From an uncultured Actinomycetes bacterium (GTDB lineage Bacteria; Actinomycetota; Actinomycetes; Nanopelagicales; Nanopelagicaceae): DNA of 14,251 nucleotides. The stretch is taken from the NCBI GenBank assembly GCA_903842855.1, contig CAIMNT010000022.1, positions 1 to 14,251 on the forward strand. Reading direction: 5' to 3'. This document shows positions 6,114 through 12,690 of this stretch, piece by piece. The notes under the pieces were generated by a model. It saw only the letters and a program-made list of their open reading frames with translations, searched no databases and was not told where the DNA came from. Position numbers and translations under genes: made by a program. Positions within the stretch are counted from its first letter, which is position 1; every line of letters begins with the position of its first letter.

Positions 6114-7838
6114 ATGAAATATCCAGACCAACAACCTTCGACCATGCCCGTGCATCGATATGCACCATTTATCCCTGTCGATTTAGCTGATCGCACCTGG
6201 CCCACCAAGCGAATTACCAAGGCGCCACAGTGGTGTTCGGTAGATCTGCGCGATGGCAATCAGGCGCTGATCGACCCGATGGATCCGCATCGCAAGCTGA
6301 CCATGTTCAATCTCTTGGTCAAGATGGGTTACAAGGAGATCGAGGTCGGTTTCCCAAGCGCTTCGCAACTTGATTTTGATTTTGTTCGCAAGATCATTGA
6401 AGAAGATTTAATTCCGGATGATGTTGTTATCCAAGTCTTGACCCAGGCTCGCCGTCCGCTGATTGAGCGAACCTTCGAATCCATCAAAGGCGCCAAGCAA
6501 GTTGTAATCCACCTTTACAACTCGACTTCGACACTGCAGCGCCGCGTGGTCTTTGGCCAAGATAAAGAAGGCATAAAAAAGATTGCAACAGATGGCGCTC
6601 AAATTTGCCAAGACCTTGTGGCAACCGTTCCTGGCACAACCGTCTTCTTTGAATATAGCCCCGAGTCATATACCGGCACTGAGTTGGAATATGCCAAAGA
6701 GGTCTGCGATGCGGTGAACGATATTTGGAAGCCAACTCCAGATCACAAGACAATCATCAATCTTCCTGCAACCGTTGAGATGGCATCGCCGAATGTCTAT
6801 GCCGACTCAATCGAATGGATGCACCGCAATTTGAAGTATCGCGACTCAGTTGTGTTGTCGTTACATCCGCACAATGATCGCGGGACTGGTGTGGCAGCTG
6901 CAGAGTTGGCTTATTTAGCCGGAGCGGATCGCATCGAAGGCACGCTCTTTGGCAATGGTGAGCGGACAGGAAATGTCTGTCTAGTAACTCTGGGTCTTAA
7001 TTTGTTTAGCCACGGCATAGATCCGCATATTGATTTCTCCAATATCGATGAGATCCGTCGCACTGTGGAATATTGCAATCAACTGCGTGTTCCAGAGCGT
7101 CATCCTTATGGCGGCGACCTGGTCTTTACCGCATTTTCTGGTTCGCATCAGGATGCGATTAAAAAGGGTCTTGAGCATATGCAGCGCGATGCCGACTCGG
7201 CTGGATTGCATATCGATCAACAGATATGGGCAGTCCCGTACCTTCCGATTGATCCTAAAGATATTGGTCGCTCATACGAAGCCGTTATCCGCGTGAACTC
7301 ACAATCGGGTAAAGGCGGAGTCGCTTACTTGATGAAGAACGAACACCAACTTGACTTACCGCGTCGGCTGCAGATTGAATTTTCGCAGGTGGTTCAGTCA
7401 AAGACAGATTCTGAAGGTGGTGAGGTAACCCCTGATGAACTCTGGAAGATCTTTGAGGACGAGTACCTACCGGCATCTGATAACCAGTGGGGACGTTTTA
7501 AGTTGGTTGGACTCTCACAGAGCAGCCACTTGGATGAGGATGTAAATCTCAGCGTCGAACTCCTTGATCATCACGCCATCCAATCCTTGACCGGAACTGG
7601 AAATGGTCCGATCGCAGCCTTCGTAGACATCATGAATAAGCATGTTGGTGGGGCAGGAGTTCGAGTTCTGGATTACTACGAGCACGCACTTTCTGCTGGT
7701 GGGGATGCCAAAGCCGCTGCCTATCTGGAGTGCGAAGTTGGCGGCCACGTCTTCTGGGGAGTTGGAATTGATCCCAGCACCACGACTGCCGCTCTCAAGG
7801 CGGTTGTCTCGGCGGTAAATCGAGGCTTGCGACAGTAG
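6114..7838 (+). CDS. leuA: 2-isopropylmalate synthase
   Basis: LeuA condenses acetyl-CoA with 2-oxoisovalerate to 2-isopropylmalate, the committed step of leucine synthesis in the cytoplasm. The 574-residue protein is of the long actinobacterial type. The TIM-barrel carries LRDGNQ at 45-50 (metal ligand D47), the HPHNDRGTG box at 251-259 (with H251 and H253), and GNGERTGN from 280. The C-terminal region, from about 440 and ending in a GVGIDPSTTTAALKAVVSA-type stretch, matches the LeuA allosteric dimerisation domain that binds leucine in homologues. The start is supported by AAAGGAG at 6100-6106, 7 nt before ATG. It therefore has a 5'UTR of over 120 nt holding the leader peptide and pseudoknot, so both expression and enzyme activity probably respond to leucine. 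Confidence 0.97.
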   Translation: MKYPDQQPSTMPVHRYAPFIPVDLADRTWPTKRITKAPQWCSVDLRDGNQALIDPMDPHRKLTMFNLLVKMGYKEIEVGFPSASQLDFDFVRKIIEEDLIPDDVVIQVLTQARRPLIERTFESIKGAKQVVIHLYNSTSTLQRRVVFGQDKEGIKKIATDGAQICQDLVATVPGTTVFFEYSPESYTGTELEYAKEVCDAVNDIWKPTPDHKTIINLPATVEMASPNVYADSIEWMHRNLKYRDSVVLSLHPHNDRGTGVAAAELAYLAGADRIEGTLFGNGERTGNVCLVTLGLNLFSHGIDPHIDFSNIDEIRRTVEYCNQLRVPERHPYGGDLVFTAFSGSHQDAIKKGLEHMQRDADSAGLHIDQQIWAVPYLPIDPKDIGRSYEAVIRVNSQSGKGGVAYLMKNEHQLDLPRRLQIEFSQVVQSKTDSEGGEVTPDELWKIFEDEYLPASDNQWGRFKLVGLSQSSHLDEDVNLSVELLDHHAIQSLTGTGNGPIAAFVDIMNKHVGGAGVRVLDYYEHALSAGGDAKAAAYLECEVGGHVFWGVGIDPSTTTAALKAVVSAVNRGLRQ

Positions 7839-7845
7839 TACGCGA

Positions 7846-7857
7846 TACGGTGGACCC
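7846..7857 (+). promoter_or_regulatory. Proposed -10 for the leaderless recO-uppS mRNA
   Basis: TACGGT (7846-7851), 6 nt, then ATG 7858. It lies in the 19-bp gap after leuA. No Shine-Dalgarno is present, so recO is probably not simply translated from a leuA read-through mRNA. Confidence 0.55.
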
Positions 7858-8589
7858 ATGTCGGTCTACCGCGATCAAGCGATCGTTCTGCGCACCCAAA
7901 AATTGGGCGAGGCCGACCGGATCATCACCCTCTTTACCCGTGAGCATGGGCGAGTCAAAGCTGTGGCTAAGGGAGTGCGTCGCACTAAATCCAGGTGGGG
8001 CGCACGCCTTGAGCCAGCATCTCATGTGGACCTGCAGCTCTACTCGGGGCGCACCTTCGAAACCGTAACTCAAGCGGTTAGCTTGGAAAATTACGGTGAC
8101 ACCCTCTCGCTCGACTATCAGCGCTGGACGGTTGCCTCCGCGATTTTGGAAGCTGCAGAGCGCTTTGTCTCTCACGAGCACGAACCTGCTCTGCAACAAT
8201 ACTTATTACTTGTGGGTGCGCTCAAAGCTTTGGCGCATGAGACTTACGACGCCTCTCTGATACTCGATGCATTTTTATTGCGCTCGCTCGCCGTCGCCGG
8301 ATATGCGCCTTCTTTGACCAACTGTTCTAGATGCAATGCACCGGGTCCGCATAAGTATTTCTCGCTCGTTGGTGGAGGAAGCGTCTGCGCCGACTGCAAA
8401 CCAAGCGCCGCTCCAACTCCACACTCGCAGACCCTGGAGTTGATGCAACAACTTTTGAGCGGGGATTGGCAGTTCGCTTCGGCGAGTGAGCAGAGATACC
8501 GCCGCGAAGCCTCCGGGTTGATCGCCGCCTACTTGCAGTGGCATCTAGAGCGTGGTCTTCGGAGCCTGCCACTTGTTGAGAGAATTTGA
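7858..8589 (+). CDS. recO: DNA repair protein RecO
   Basis: RecO anneals single strands and works with RecR (and RecF) to load RecA on SSB-coated DNA. The 243-residue length is normal. The N-terminal OB-fold region begins YRDQAIVLRTQKLGEADRI, followed by LFTREHGRVKAVAKGVRR, both typical. A C-terminal zinc site is intact: C156, C159, C177 and C180 (CSRC and CADC), within a helical domain. ATG 7858 is chosen because it is preceded by a -10 at 6 nt and gives the expected MSVYRDQAIVL start. Its TGA is 2 bp before the uppS ATG, so the pair is co-transcribed, an arrangement I recall from other actinobacteria. Confidence 0.95.
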   Translation: MSVYRDQAIVLRTQKLGEADRIITLFTREHGRVKAVAKGVRRTKSRWGARLEPASHVDLQLYSGRTFETVTQAVSLENYGDTLSLDYQRWTVASAILEAAERFVSHEHEPALQQYLLLVGALKALAHETYDASLILDAFLLRSLAVAGYAPSLTNCSRCNAPGPHKYFSLVGGGSVCADCKPSAAPTPHSQTLELMQQLLSGDWQFASASEQRYRREASGLIAAYLQWHLERGLRSLPLVERI

Positions 8590-8591
8590 TC

Positions 8592-9317
8592 ATGAGTTCG
8601 CTTAAACCTCCTAAGGTCGCCAACGTTCCCAACCACGTCGCGATCGTGATGGATGGCAATGGGCGCTGGGCCAAAAAACGCGGGCTACCTCGGACCGCTG
8701 GGCATGAGGCCGGTGAAGCCGCACTCCTTGATGTAGTTAAAGGTGCGATCGACATTGGCGTTAAAGAGATTAGCGCATATGCATTTTCAACAGAGAATTG
8801 GCGCCGCAGTCCTGATGAGGTTAAGTTCTTGATGGGATTTAATCGCGATGTATTGCGCCGCCGCCGCGATGAGATGCATGAGCTAGGTGTTCGAGTTCGC
8901 TGGGTGGGAAAACCCGGTCGGCTCTGGAAGTCCGTCATCACAGAGTTGCAAGAGGCGGAGGAGCTCACCAAACGAAACAAGGTTCTCACACTTAATATGT
9001 GTGTTAATTATGGGGGCCGCACCGAGTTAGTCGATGCAATCACTGCAATCGCGCACGAGGTAAAAAGTAAAAGGCTTAACCCTGACGCAATAACTGAGAA
9101 GGTACTCGCCAAACATCTTTATAACCCGCAGATGAGCGATGTTGATCTCTTTCTTCGCACCTCGGGGGAGGAGCGGACCTCTAACTTCCTACCCTGGCAA
9201 TCGGTCTATGCCGAGATGGTCTTCATGGATGTGCTTTGGCCGGATGTAGATCGCACGACCCTTTGGAAAGCTATTCAAATTTACAATCAACGCGAGAGGC
9301 GCTTTGGCAAGGCTTAG
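8592..9317 (+). CDS. uppS: Isoprenyl transferase (cis-polyprenyl diphosphate synthase)
   Basis: The enzyme adds cis-isoprene units to an allylic diphosphate to make the polyprenyl diphosphate carrier for peptidoglycan and other wall polymers. The 241-residue protein has every family block. HVAIVMDGNGRWAKKRG has catalytic D21 in DGNGRW (21-26). AYAFSTENWRR, NYGGRTELVDA and FLRTSGEERTSNFLPWQ (R189-T190-S191-G192) follow in order. Product chain length (C50 in mycobacteria, C55 in most bacteria) cannot be told from sequence. ATG 8592 fits the family start and lies 2 bp after recO's stop with a weak GAGAG upstream. A TTG two codons earlier is less likely. No clear terminator follows in the 48 bp before the convergent small gene. 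Confidence 0.95.
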   Translation: MSSLKPPKVANVPNHVAIVMDGNGRWAKKRGLPRTAGHEAGEAALLDVVKGAIDIGVKEISAYAFSTENWRRSPDEVKFLMGFNRDVLRRRRDEMHELGVRVRWVGKPGRLWKSVITELQEAEELTKRNKVLTLNMCVNYGGRTELVDAITAIAHEVKSKRLNPDAITEKVLAKHLYNPQMSDVDLFLRTSGEERTSNFLPWQSVYAEMVFMDVLWPDVDRTTLWKAIQIYNQRERRFGKA

Positions 9318-9365
9318 AAGATTCCCAATCCTCCAAGCCCCGCCCTTTTCGCAGTTTCTAACTCT

Positions 9366-9578
9366 TTACTTTGTCTTTGAAGGCGTTGGATGAGCCATCA
9401 TCTTGTCATGCTTCATGACCGTCGTGTGCTTCATAACAGTCGTATGTTTCATGGTGGTGTGCTTCATCGAGTCGTGCTTCATAGCGTGTGGCATCGCTGT
9501 TGGGGTAGCAGCGAAGGCTGGGGTGGCTGCTGCCACTGTGATGATGGTAATTATCGTTGTTATTCGCACTATTTTCAT
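9366..9578 (-). CDS. Small exported Met-Lys-His repeat protein, putative metal binder
   Basis: This 70-residue protein starts with a convincing signal peptide: K2 and R5, a Thr/Ile/Val/Ala core, and an AFA cleavage site near residue 23. The mature part is almost entirely low-complexity, with repeated MKHTT(V/M) and MKHD units, about five MKH copies, ending in a Lys/Thr/Pro tail. Met and His clusters suit Cu(I), Cu(II) or Zn binding outside the membrane. The pattern resembles annotated exported pentapeptide MxKDx-repeat proteins with His replacing Asp, though I cannot claim orthology. The start is supported by AAGGAG (complement of 9585-9590) 6 nt before ATG 9576-9578. It is divergent from the CGNR-DipZ pair and convergent with uppS. 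A metal or redox role is inferred from composition and neighbours. Confidence 0.8.
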   Translation of the reverse strand: MKIVRITTIITIITVAAATPAFAATPTAMPHAMKHDSMKHTTMKHTTVMKHTTVMKHDKMMAHPTPSKTK

Positions 9579-9611
9579 TGAGATCTCCTTGTAAGGCTAG
9601 GTGGTGGCGTC

Positions 9612-9640
9612 AGGCTAAACCCAGACCTGAAAAAAAGCAA
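9612..9640 (-). promoter_or_regulatory. Proposed promoter of the Met-Lys-His repeat gene
   Basis: Reading the minus strand, TTGCTT (9640-9635) and TAGCCT (9617-9612) are separated by 17 nt. Transcription would start near 9605, leaving about a 27-nt 5'UTR that includes the Shine-Dalgarno at 9590-9585. A second TAGCCT at 9599-9594 is too close to the Shine-Dalgarno to be useful. Confidence 0.5.
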
Positions 9641-9673
9641 CCAGTAAAACGCATTTAGGTGGTTGCCTTTTTT
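9630..9673. terminator. Hairpin with T-runs on both strands between two divergent genes
   Basis: A-run plus GCAACC (9630-9642) can pair with GGTTGC plus T-run (9661-9673), with one bulged C and an 18-nt loop. Each strand shows the stem followed by a T-run, so it can act as a bidirectional terminator. It lies upstream of both divergent genes, so it may insulate them, or the A/T runs may be UP-element-like promoter sequence. Its left arm overlaps the proposed -35 of the minus-strand gene. Confidence 0.5.
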
Positions 9674-9697
9674 CCTCTCTTCTGCCAATCTAGTCCC

Positions 9698-10171
9698 ATG
9701 GAATTGGACGCGCTCTTTGAGGCCATCAACGATGAGGCTCTTGAACCCAACTCCGATATCGCCGTGCTTCGAGATGTGCTGCAGAGCGTGACTAGTCGCA
9801 AGAATTTCGACACTAAGACGATGAAGAGATTCGGTGAACTCACAGGAAAAGCACATCAACATCGGCGCTTAAAACCGAGTACATCTGAGATTGAATTTGA
9901 ACTTGTAGGACTCTCGGCCAGCGCGCGACGCATCAGCGAATTCGCCCTCCAAGTCGAGGATATTTTGGTCACTGTTGATCTCACCCGTGTAAAGAAGTGT
10001 GAAGGTGAAGATTGCGAAGCGCTCTTCATCGATGAAAGTAAGAACAAGTCTCGGCGCTGGTGTGCGATGGCACATTGTGGGATGTTACGAAAGAGCAAGG
10101 TTTTTTACGACAGGCACCGTCGGGTTACCCCGATTGTGGAAGCAGAAACTAAGTTGGGAGCTAAAAAATGA
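9698..10171 (+). CDS. CGNR zinc-finger domain protein, putative regulator
   Basis: The 157-residue protein ends in a CGNR-type zinc finger. C101, C106, C122 and C127 are set in KKCEGEDCEALFID and SRRWCAMAHCGMLRKSKVFYDRHR, where the family usually reads RRWCSMxxCGNRxKxxxYRxR; here CGML replaces CGNR. The N-terminal part is helical and shorter than in the usual family members with an ABATE (DUF1470) domain. The family is presumed to act as transcriptional regulators, without a known DNA target that I can name. I prefer ATG 9698: a CAATCT hexamer lies 6 nt upstream, and the longer GTG/ATG reading from 9659 would be translated through a T-rich hairpin arm. Its TGA overlaps the DipZ ATG (ATGA at 10168-10171), so the two are translationally coupled. 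Confidence 0.75.
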   Translation: MELDALFEAINDEALEPNSDIAVLRDVLQSVTSRKNFDTKTMKRFGELTGKAHQHRRLKPSTSEIEFELVGLSASARRISEFALQVEDILVTVDLTRVKKCEGEDCEALFIDESKNKSRRWCAMAHCGMLRKSKVFYDRHRRVTPIVEAETKLGAKK

Positions 10172-11928
10172 TCGTTCTCTATGTGGTGGCCTTTATTGCG
10201 GGACTCTTCACAATCCTTGCACCGTGTATCTGGCCGCTCCTTCCTATCGTGCTAGCCGATGTCACTCAATCTAAATCTAAACGTCGTCCACTCGGAATCA
10301 CGGCTGGTGTTGCGATCTCCTATGCCTTCTTCACCTTGGCGATATCAGCGCTCGAAAGCTCCTTAGGACTTAATCCCAATGTGCTTCGAAAATTCGCTGT
10401 TGTAGTTCTGCTTGTCATTGGTGTCTCAATGGCGGTTCCAGTGTTATCGCGAAAGATGGAAGCCTCAATCTCCCGATTTAGCGGTCGTTTCGGCGGAGTA
10501 GGACGCAATCAACGTTCAGATTTTGGTGGCGGATTTATCACAGGTTTAGCGCTAGGAATTGTATGGACGCCATGTAGCGGTCCAATCTTGGCTTCGGTTG
10601 CTGTTTTGGCCGGCACTAATAAGGTCTCCTTCGAGACAGTGATAGTTACCCTCTTTTATGTGGCTGGAGTTTCTATTCCGCTTTTTGGTTTTGCAGTTGG
10701 TGGACAGAAGTTATTGGCAAAATCTCGTCGCCTCTCTAAGCACACCGGCCGTATTCAAATCGCATCTGGAATGGTGATGATCCTTACCGCTTTTGCGATT
10801 TACACAAATTACGACAAGACGATCGAAGCCAAACTGCTCAACGCAGTCCCTTCTTACACAAATGCGCTGACGAGTATCGAAAGAACATCGAGCGTTACCA
10901 AAGCCTTATCCAAGCTCAAGGGAACCAAGAACGTTCCCGCATCCGCAAACGGTGATATTGCGGGGCTATTTAACGGAAGTGGTGGTGCACCGTCGACCGC
11001 TCCGGAATTTACCGGAATCTCACAATGGCTAAATACCTCTGCTCCTCAGACGCTAGCAAGTTTGAAGGGCAAGGTAGTCCTTGTTGATTTCTGGACCTAC
11101 AGTTGTATCAACTGTTTGCGCACTTTGCCGCATGTGGAGGCTTGGTACAACAAGTACCACTCTTCTGGATTCGAAGTAATTGGCGTGAGCACTCCTGAAT
11201 TCTCCTTCGAGAAGGATGCTGGCAACGTAAGTTCTGCTATTAAGCGCTACAACATTCCTTATCCAGTTGCGCTCGATAATAAATATGCAACGTGGAACGC
11301 ATACAACAACGAGTACTGGCCAGCGGAGTACCTGATTGATGCAACGGGCAAGATTCGTCGTGCTGAATTTGGTGAAGGAAATTATGGCGAGACCGAACAG
11401 GCGATTCGTACCCTGCTTGGAAATGCGGGACATACTGTGACGATCGCTCCTTCTGACCTACCAGATATGACTCCGACAAATCAGAATACGCCGGAGACCT
11501 ACTTTGGAAGCAATCGAGGACAATACGGGTACCCATCTCCTAACTATCCAAATGGAACGTACACGATTCCGGTTCCAGTTCCTTCTACCGTACCTGTCGA
11601 TCATTTTGCTTTCGGTGGCGACTGGACGATTGCACCTGAGTATGCGCAAGCAACGAAGGGTGCTTCCTTAACCGAGCACTTCCAGGCATCGAAGGTCTAT
11701 CTCATCCTCAACCCCAGCAAGGGGGCGACTAACAAGGTGGATGTCACCTATGACGGCAAACCTCTTGTTGGCAAGTTCGCTGCAAGTGATGTCGTGAATG
11801 GAGTAATAACCCTTGACTCGGATCGCTTGTATAACATCTTTGATAGTGGAACTACGCCCTCTGATGGCACGTTGAAATTCACCTTCGAAAACAACGGCAC
11901 CCAAGCCTTCACCTTCACCTTCGGATAA
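10168..11928 (+). CDS. DipZ-like thiol-disulfide transporter (CcdA-thioredoxin fusion)
   Basis: The 586-residue protein has three modules. Residues 1-215 form a CcdA/DsbD-type membrane domain of about six helices with the redox cysteine pair C20 (in APCIWPLLP) and C136 (in WTPCSGP). Residues about 280-420 form a TlpA-like thioredoxin domain with active site CINC at 313-316 in DFWTYSCINCLRTLPH. Residues about 430-586 are a beta-rich C-terminal module (FAFGGDWTIAPEYAQ) like the carbohydrate-binding-like end of mycobacterial DipZ. Such proteins move electrons from cytoplasmic thioredoxin across the membrane to reduce extracytoplasmic disulfides, as in cytochrome c maturation or repair of exported proteins. 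The stop of the CGNR gene overlaps its start. Nearby metal genes hint at thiol protection from metals, which is inference. Confidence 0.88.
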   Translation: MIVLYVVAFIAGLFTILAPCIWPLLPIVLADVTQSKSKRRPLGITAGVAISYAFFTLAISALESSLGLNPNVLRKFAVVVLLVIGVSMAVPVLSRKMEASISRFSGRFGGVGRNQRSDFGGGFITGLALGIVWTPCSGPILASVAVLAGTNKVSFETVIVTLFYVAGVSIPLFGFAVGGQKLLAKSRRLSKHTGRIQIASGMVMILTAFAIYTNYDKTIEAKLLNAVPSYTNALTSIERTSSVTKALSKLKGTKNVPASANGDIAGLFNGSGGAPSTAPEFTGISQWLNTSAPQTLASLKGKVVLVDFWTYSCINCLRTLPHVEAWYNKYHSSGFEVIGVSTPEFSFEKDAGNVSSAIKRYNIPYPVALDNKYATWNAYNNEYWPAEYLIDATGKIRRAEFGEGNYGETEQAIRTLLGNAGHTVTIAPSDLPDMTPTNQNTPETYFGSNRGQYGYPSPNYPNGTYTIPVPVPSTVPVDHFAFGGDWTIAPEYAQATKGASLTEHFQASKVYLILNPSKGATNKVDVTYDGKPLVGKFAASDVVNGVITLDSDRLYNIFDSGTTPSDGTLKFTFENNGTQAFTFTFG

Positions 11929-11946
11929 GCCAGGAGCTCTTTGAAG

Positions 11947-11958
11947 TAGACTCACCGC
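11947..11958 (+). promoter_or_regulatory. Proposed -10 for the leaderless ZIP transporter mRNA
   Basis: TAGACT (11947-11952), CACCGC, then ATG 11959. It sits in the 30-bp gap after the DipZ-like gene. There is no Shine-Dalgarno in the last 12 nt. Confidence 0.55.
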
Positions 11959-12690
11959 ATGCATAAAGCCCTGCTGCTCGCCGCACTTACATCGGTTGCG
12001 ACAACGCTGGGCGGATTTCTTGCGGTGAGAGTTCGAGATCGAACACACATCATCTTGGGTCTGGCAGCTGGGCTCATGCTCGGCCTGGTCTTCTTCGACC
12101 TTATCCCATCGGTCTTCGAAGAGAACCCCACCCACTTTGGGGGAGTGCGCTCCGTTGGACTGGCGATTGTCCTGGGCTTTTTAATTCTGCATTTTTCGGA
12201 GCGATGGTTTGCAACACACGAGCCCTATGACTCGCACCACGACAATGACCATACCCACCATGCCGGTCGCTTGGCAGCACTAGCGATGGCTGGCCATGTA
12301 TTTGCAGATGGTCTCGGGGTCGGCGCAGCTTTTCGAGTCTCTGGCTCGCTCGGGCTAGCAGTCTTTGCCGCAATCATGGTGCACGCATTTAGCGATGGAC
12401 TGAACACGGTCACCTTCCTCATCAAGGAGAAGATGTGGACTAAGAAGGCTCGCGCGCTGCTCATCGTCGATGCAATTGGGCGCATTAGTGGAGCCGCTGT
12501 TGGTTCGTATGTAGCTTTTGGTAGCAACTGGATCGCGCTCTACCTAGCGCTCTTCGCCGGATTCGTTATTTACATCGCGACCTCGCATATTTTGCCTGAG
12601 GCACATTCTCGTCATCCATCTCGCTGGACCTTACTTGCAACTATTGCTGGAGTCTTGATCATGTGGGCTGTGGTGGCGGGCGGCGCTTGA
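11959..12690 (+). CDS. ZIP-family divalent metal transporter with variant metal-site motifs
   Basis: The 243-residue membrane protein has about eight hydrophobic segments, the usual ZIP topology and length. A His/Asp-rich loop at about 90-101 (DSHHDNDHTHHAG) lies between the third and fourth helices, where ZIP proteins often have one. The helix-4 motif is HVFADG (H113, D117) and the helix-5 motif HAFSDG (H142, D146), in place of the common HNxPEG and HExPEG types, so Asp replaces Glu in both. ZIPs bring Zn2+, Fe2+ or Mn2+ into the cytoplasm; the metal cannot be assigned, and the variant site means transport should not be assumed identical. The start follows a -10 by 6 nt. The stop TGA shares one base with the next gene's ATG (TGATG at 12688-12692), so the two are coupled. 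Confidence 0.85.
   Translation: MHKALLLAALTSVATTLGGFLAVRVRDRTHIILGLAAGLMLGLVFFDLIPSVFEENPTHFGGVRSVGLAIVLGFLILHFSERWFATHEPYDSHHDNDHTHHAGRLAALAMAGHVFADGLGVGAAFRVSGSLGLAVFAAIMVHAFSDGLNTVTFLIKEKMWTKKARALLIVDAIGRISGAAVGSYVAFGSNWIALYLALFAGFVIYIATSHILPEAHSRHPSRWTLLATIAGVLIMWAVVAGGA

Noticed and set aside
8327..8989. Long minus-strand ORF of 220 codons across the recO-uppS junction
   Set aside because: It is antisense to two clearly recognised genes, and its Ser/Arg-rich composition is what the opposite strand of such genes gives.
9390..9594. Plus-strand Cys/His-rich ORFs of 63 codons opposite the Met-Lys-His gene
   Set aside because: They are mirror images of the repeat codons. The minus strand has the signal peptide, Shine-Dalgarno and promoter.
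12663..12689. A GTG start for the GNAT protein inside the ZIP gene
   Set aside because: ATG 12690 gives a natural one-base overlap and the extra residues (GCGGGRR) look like out-of-frame reading of the ZIP end.
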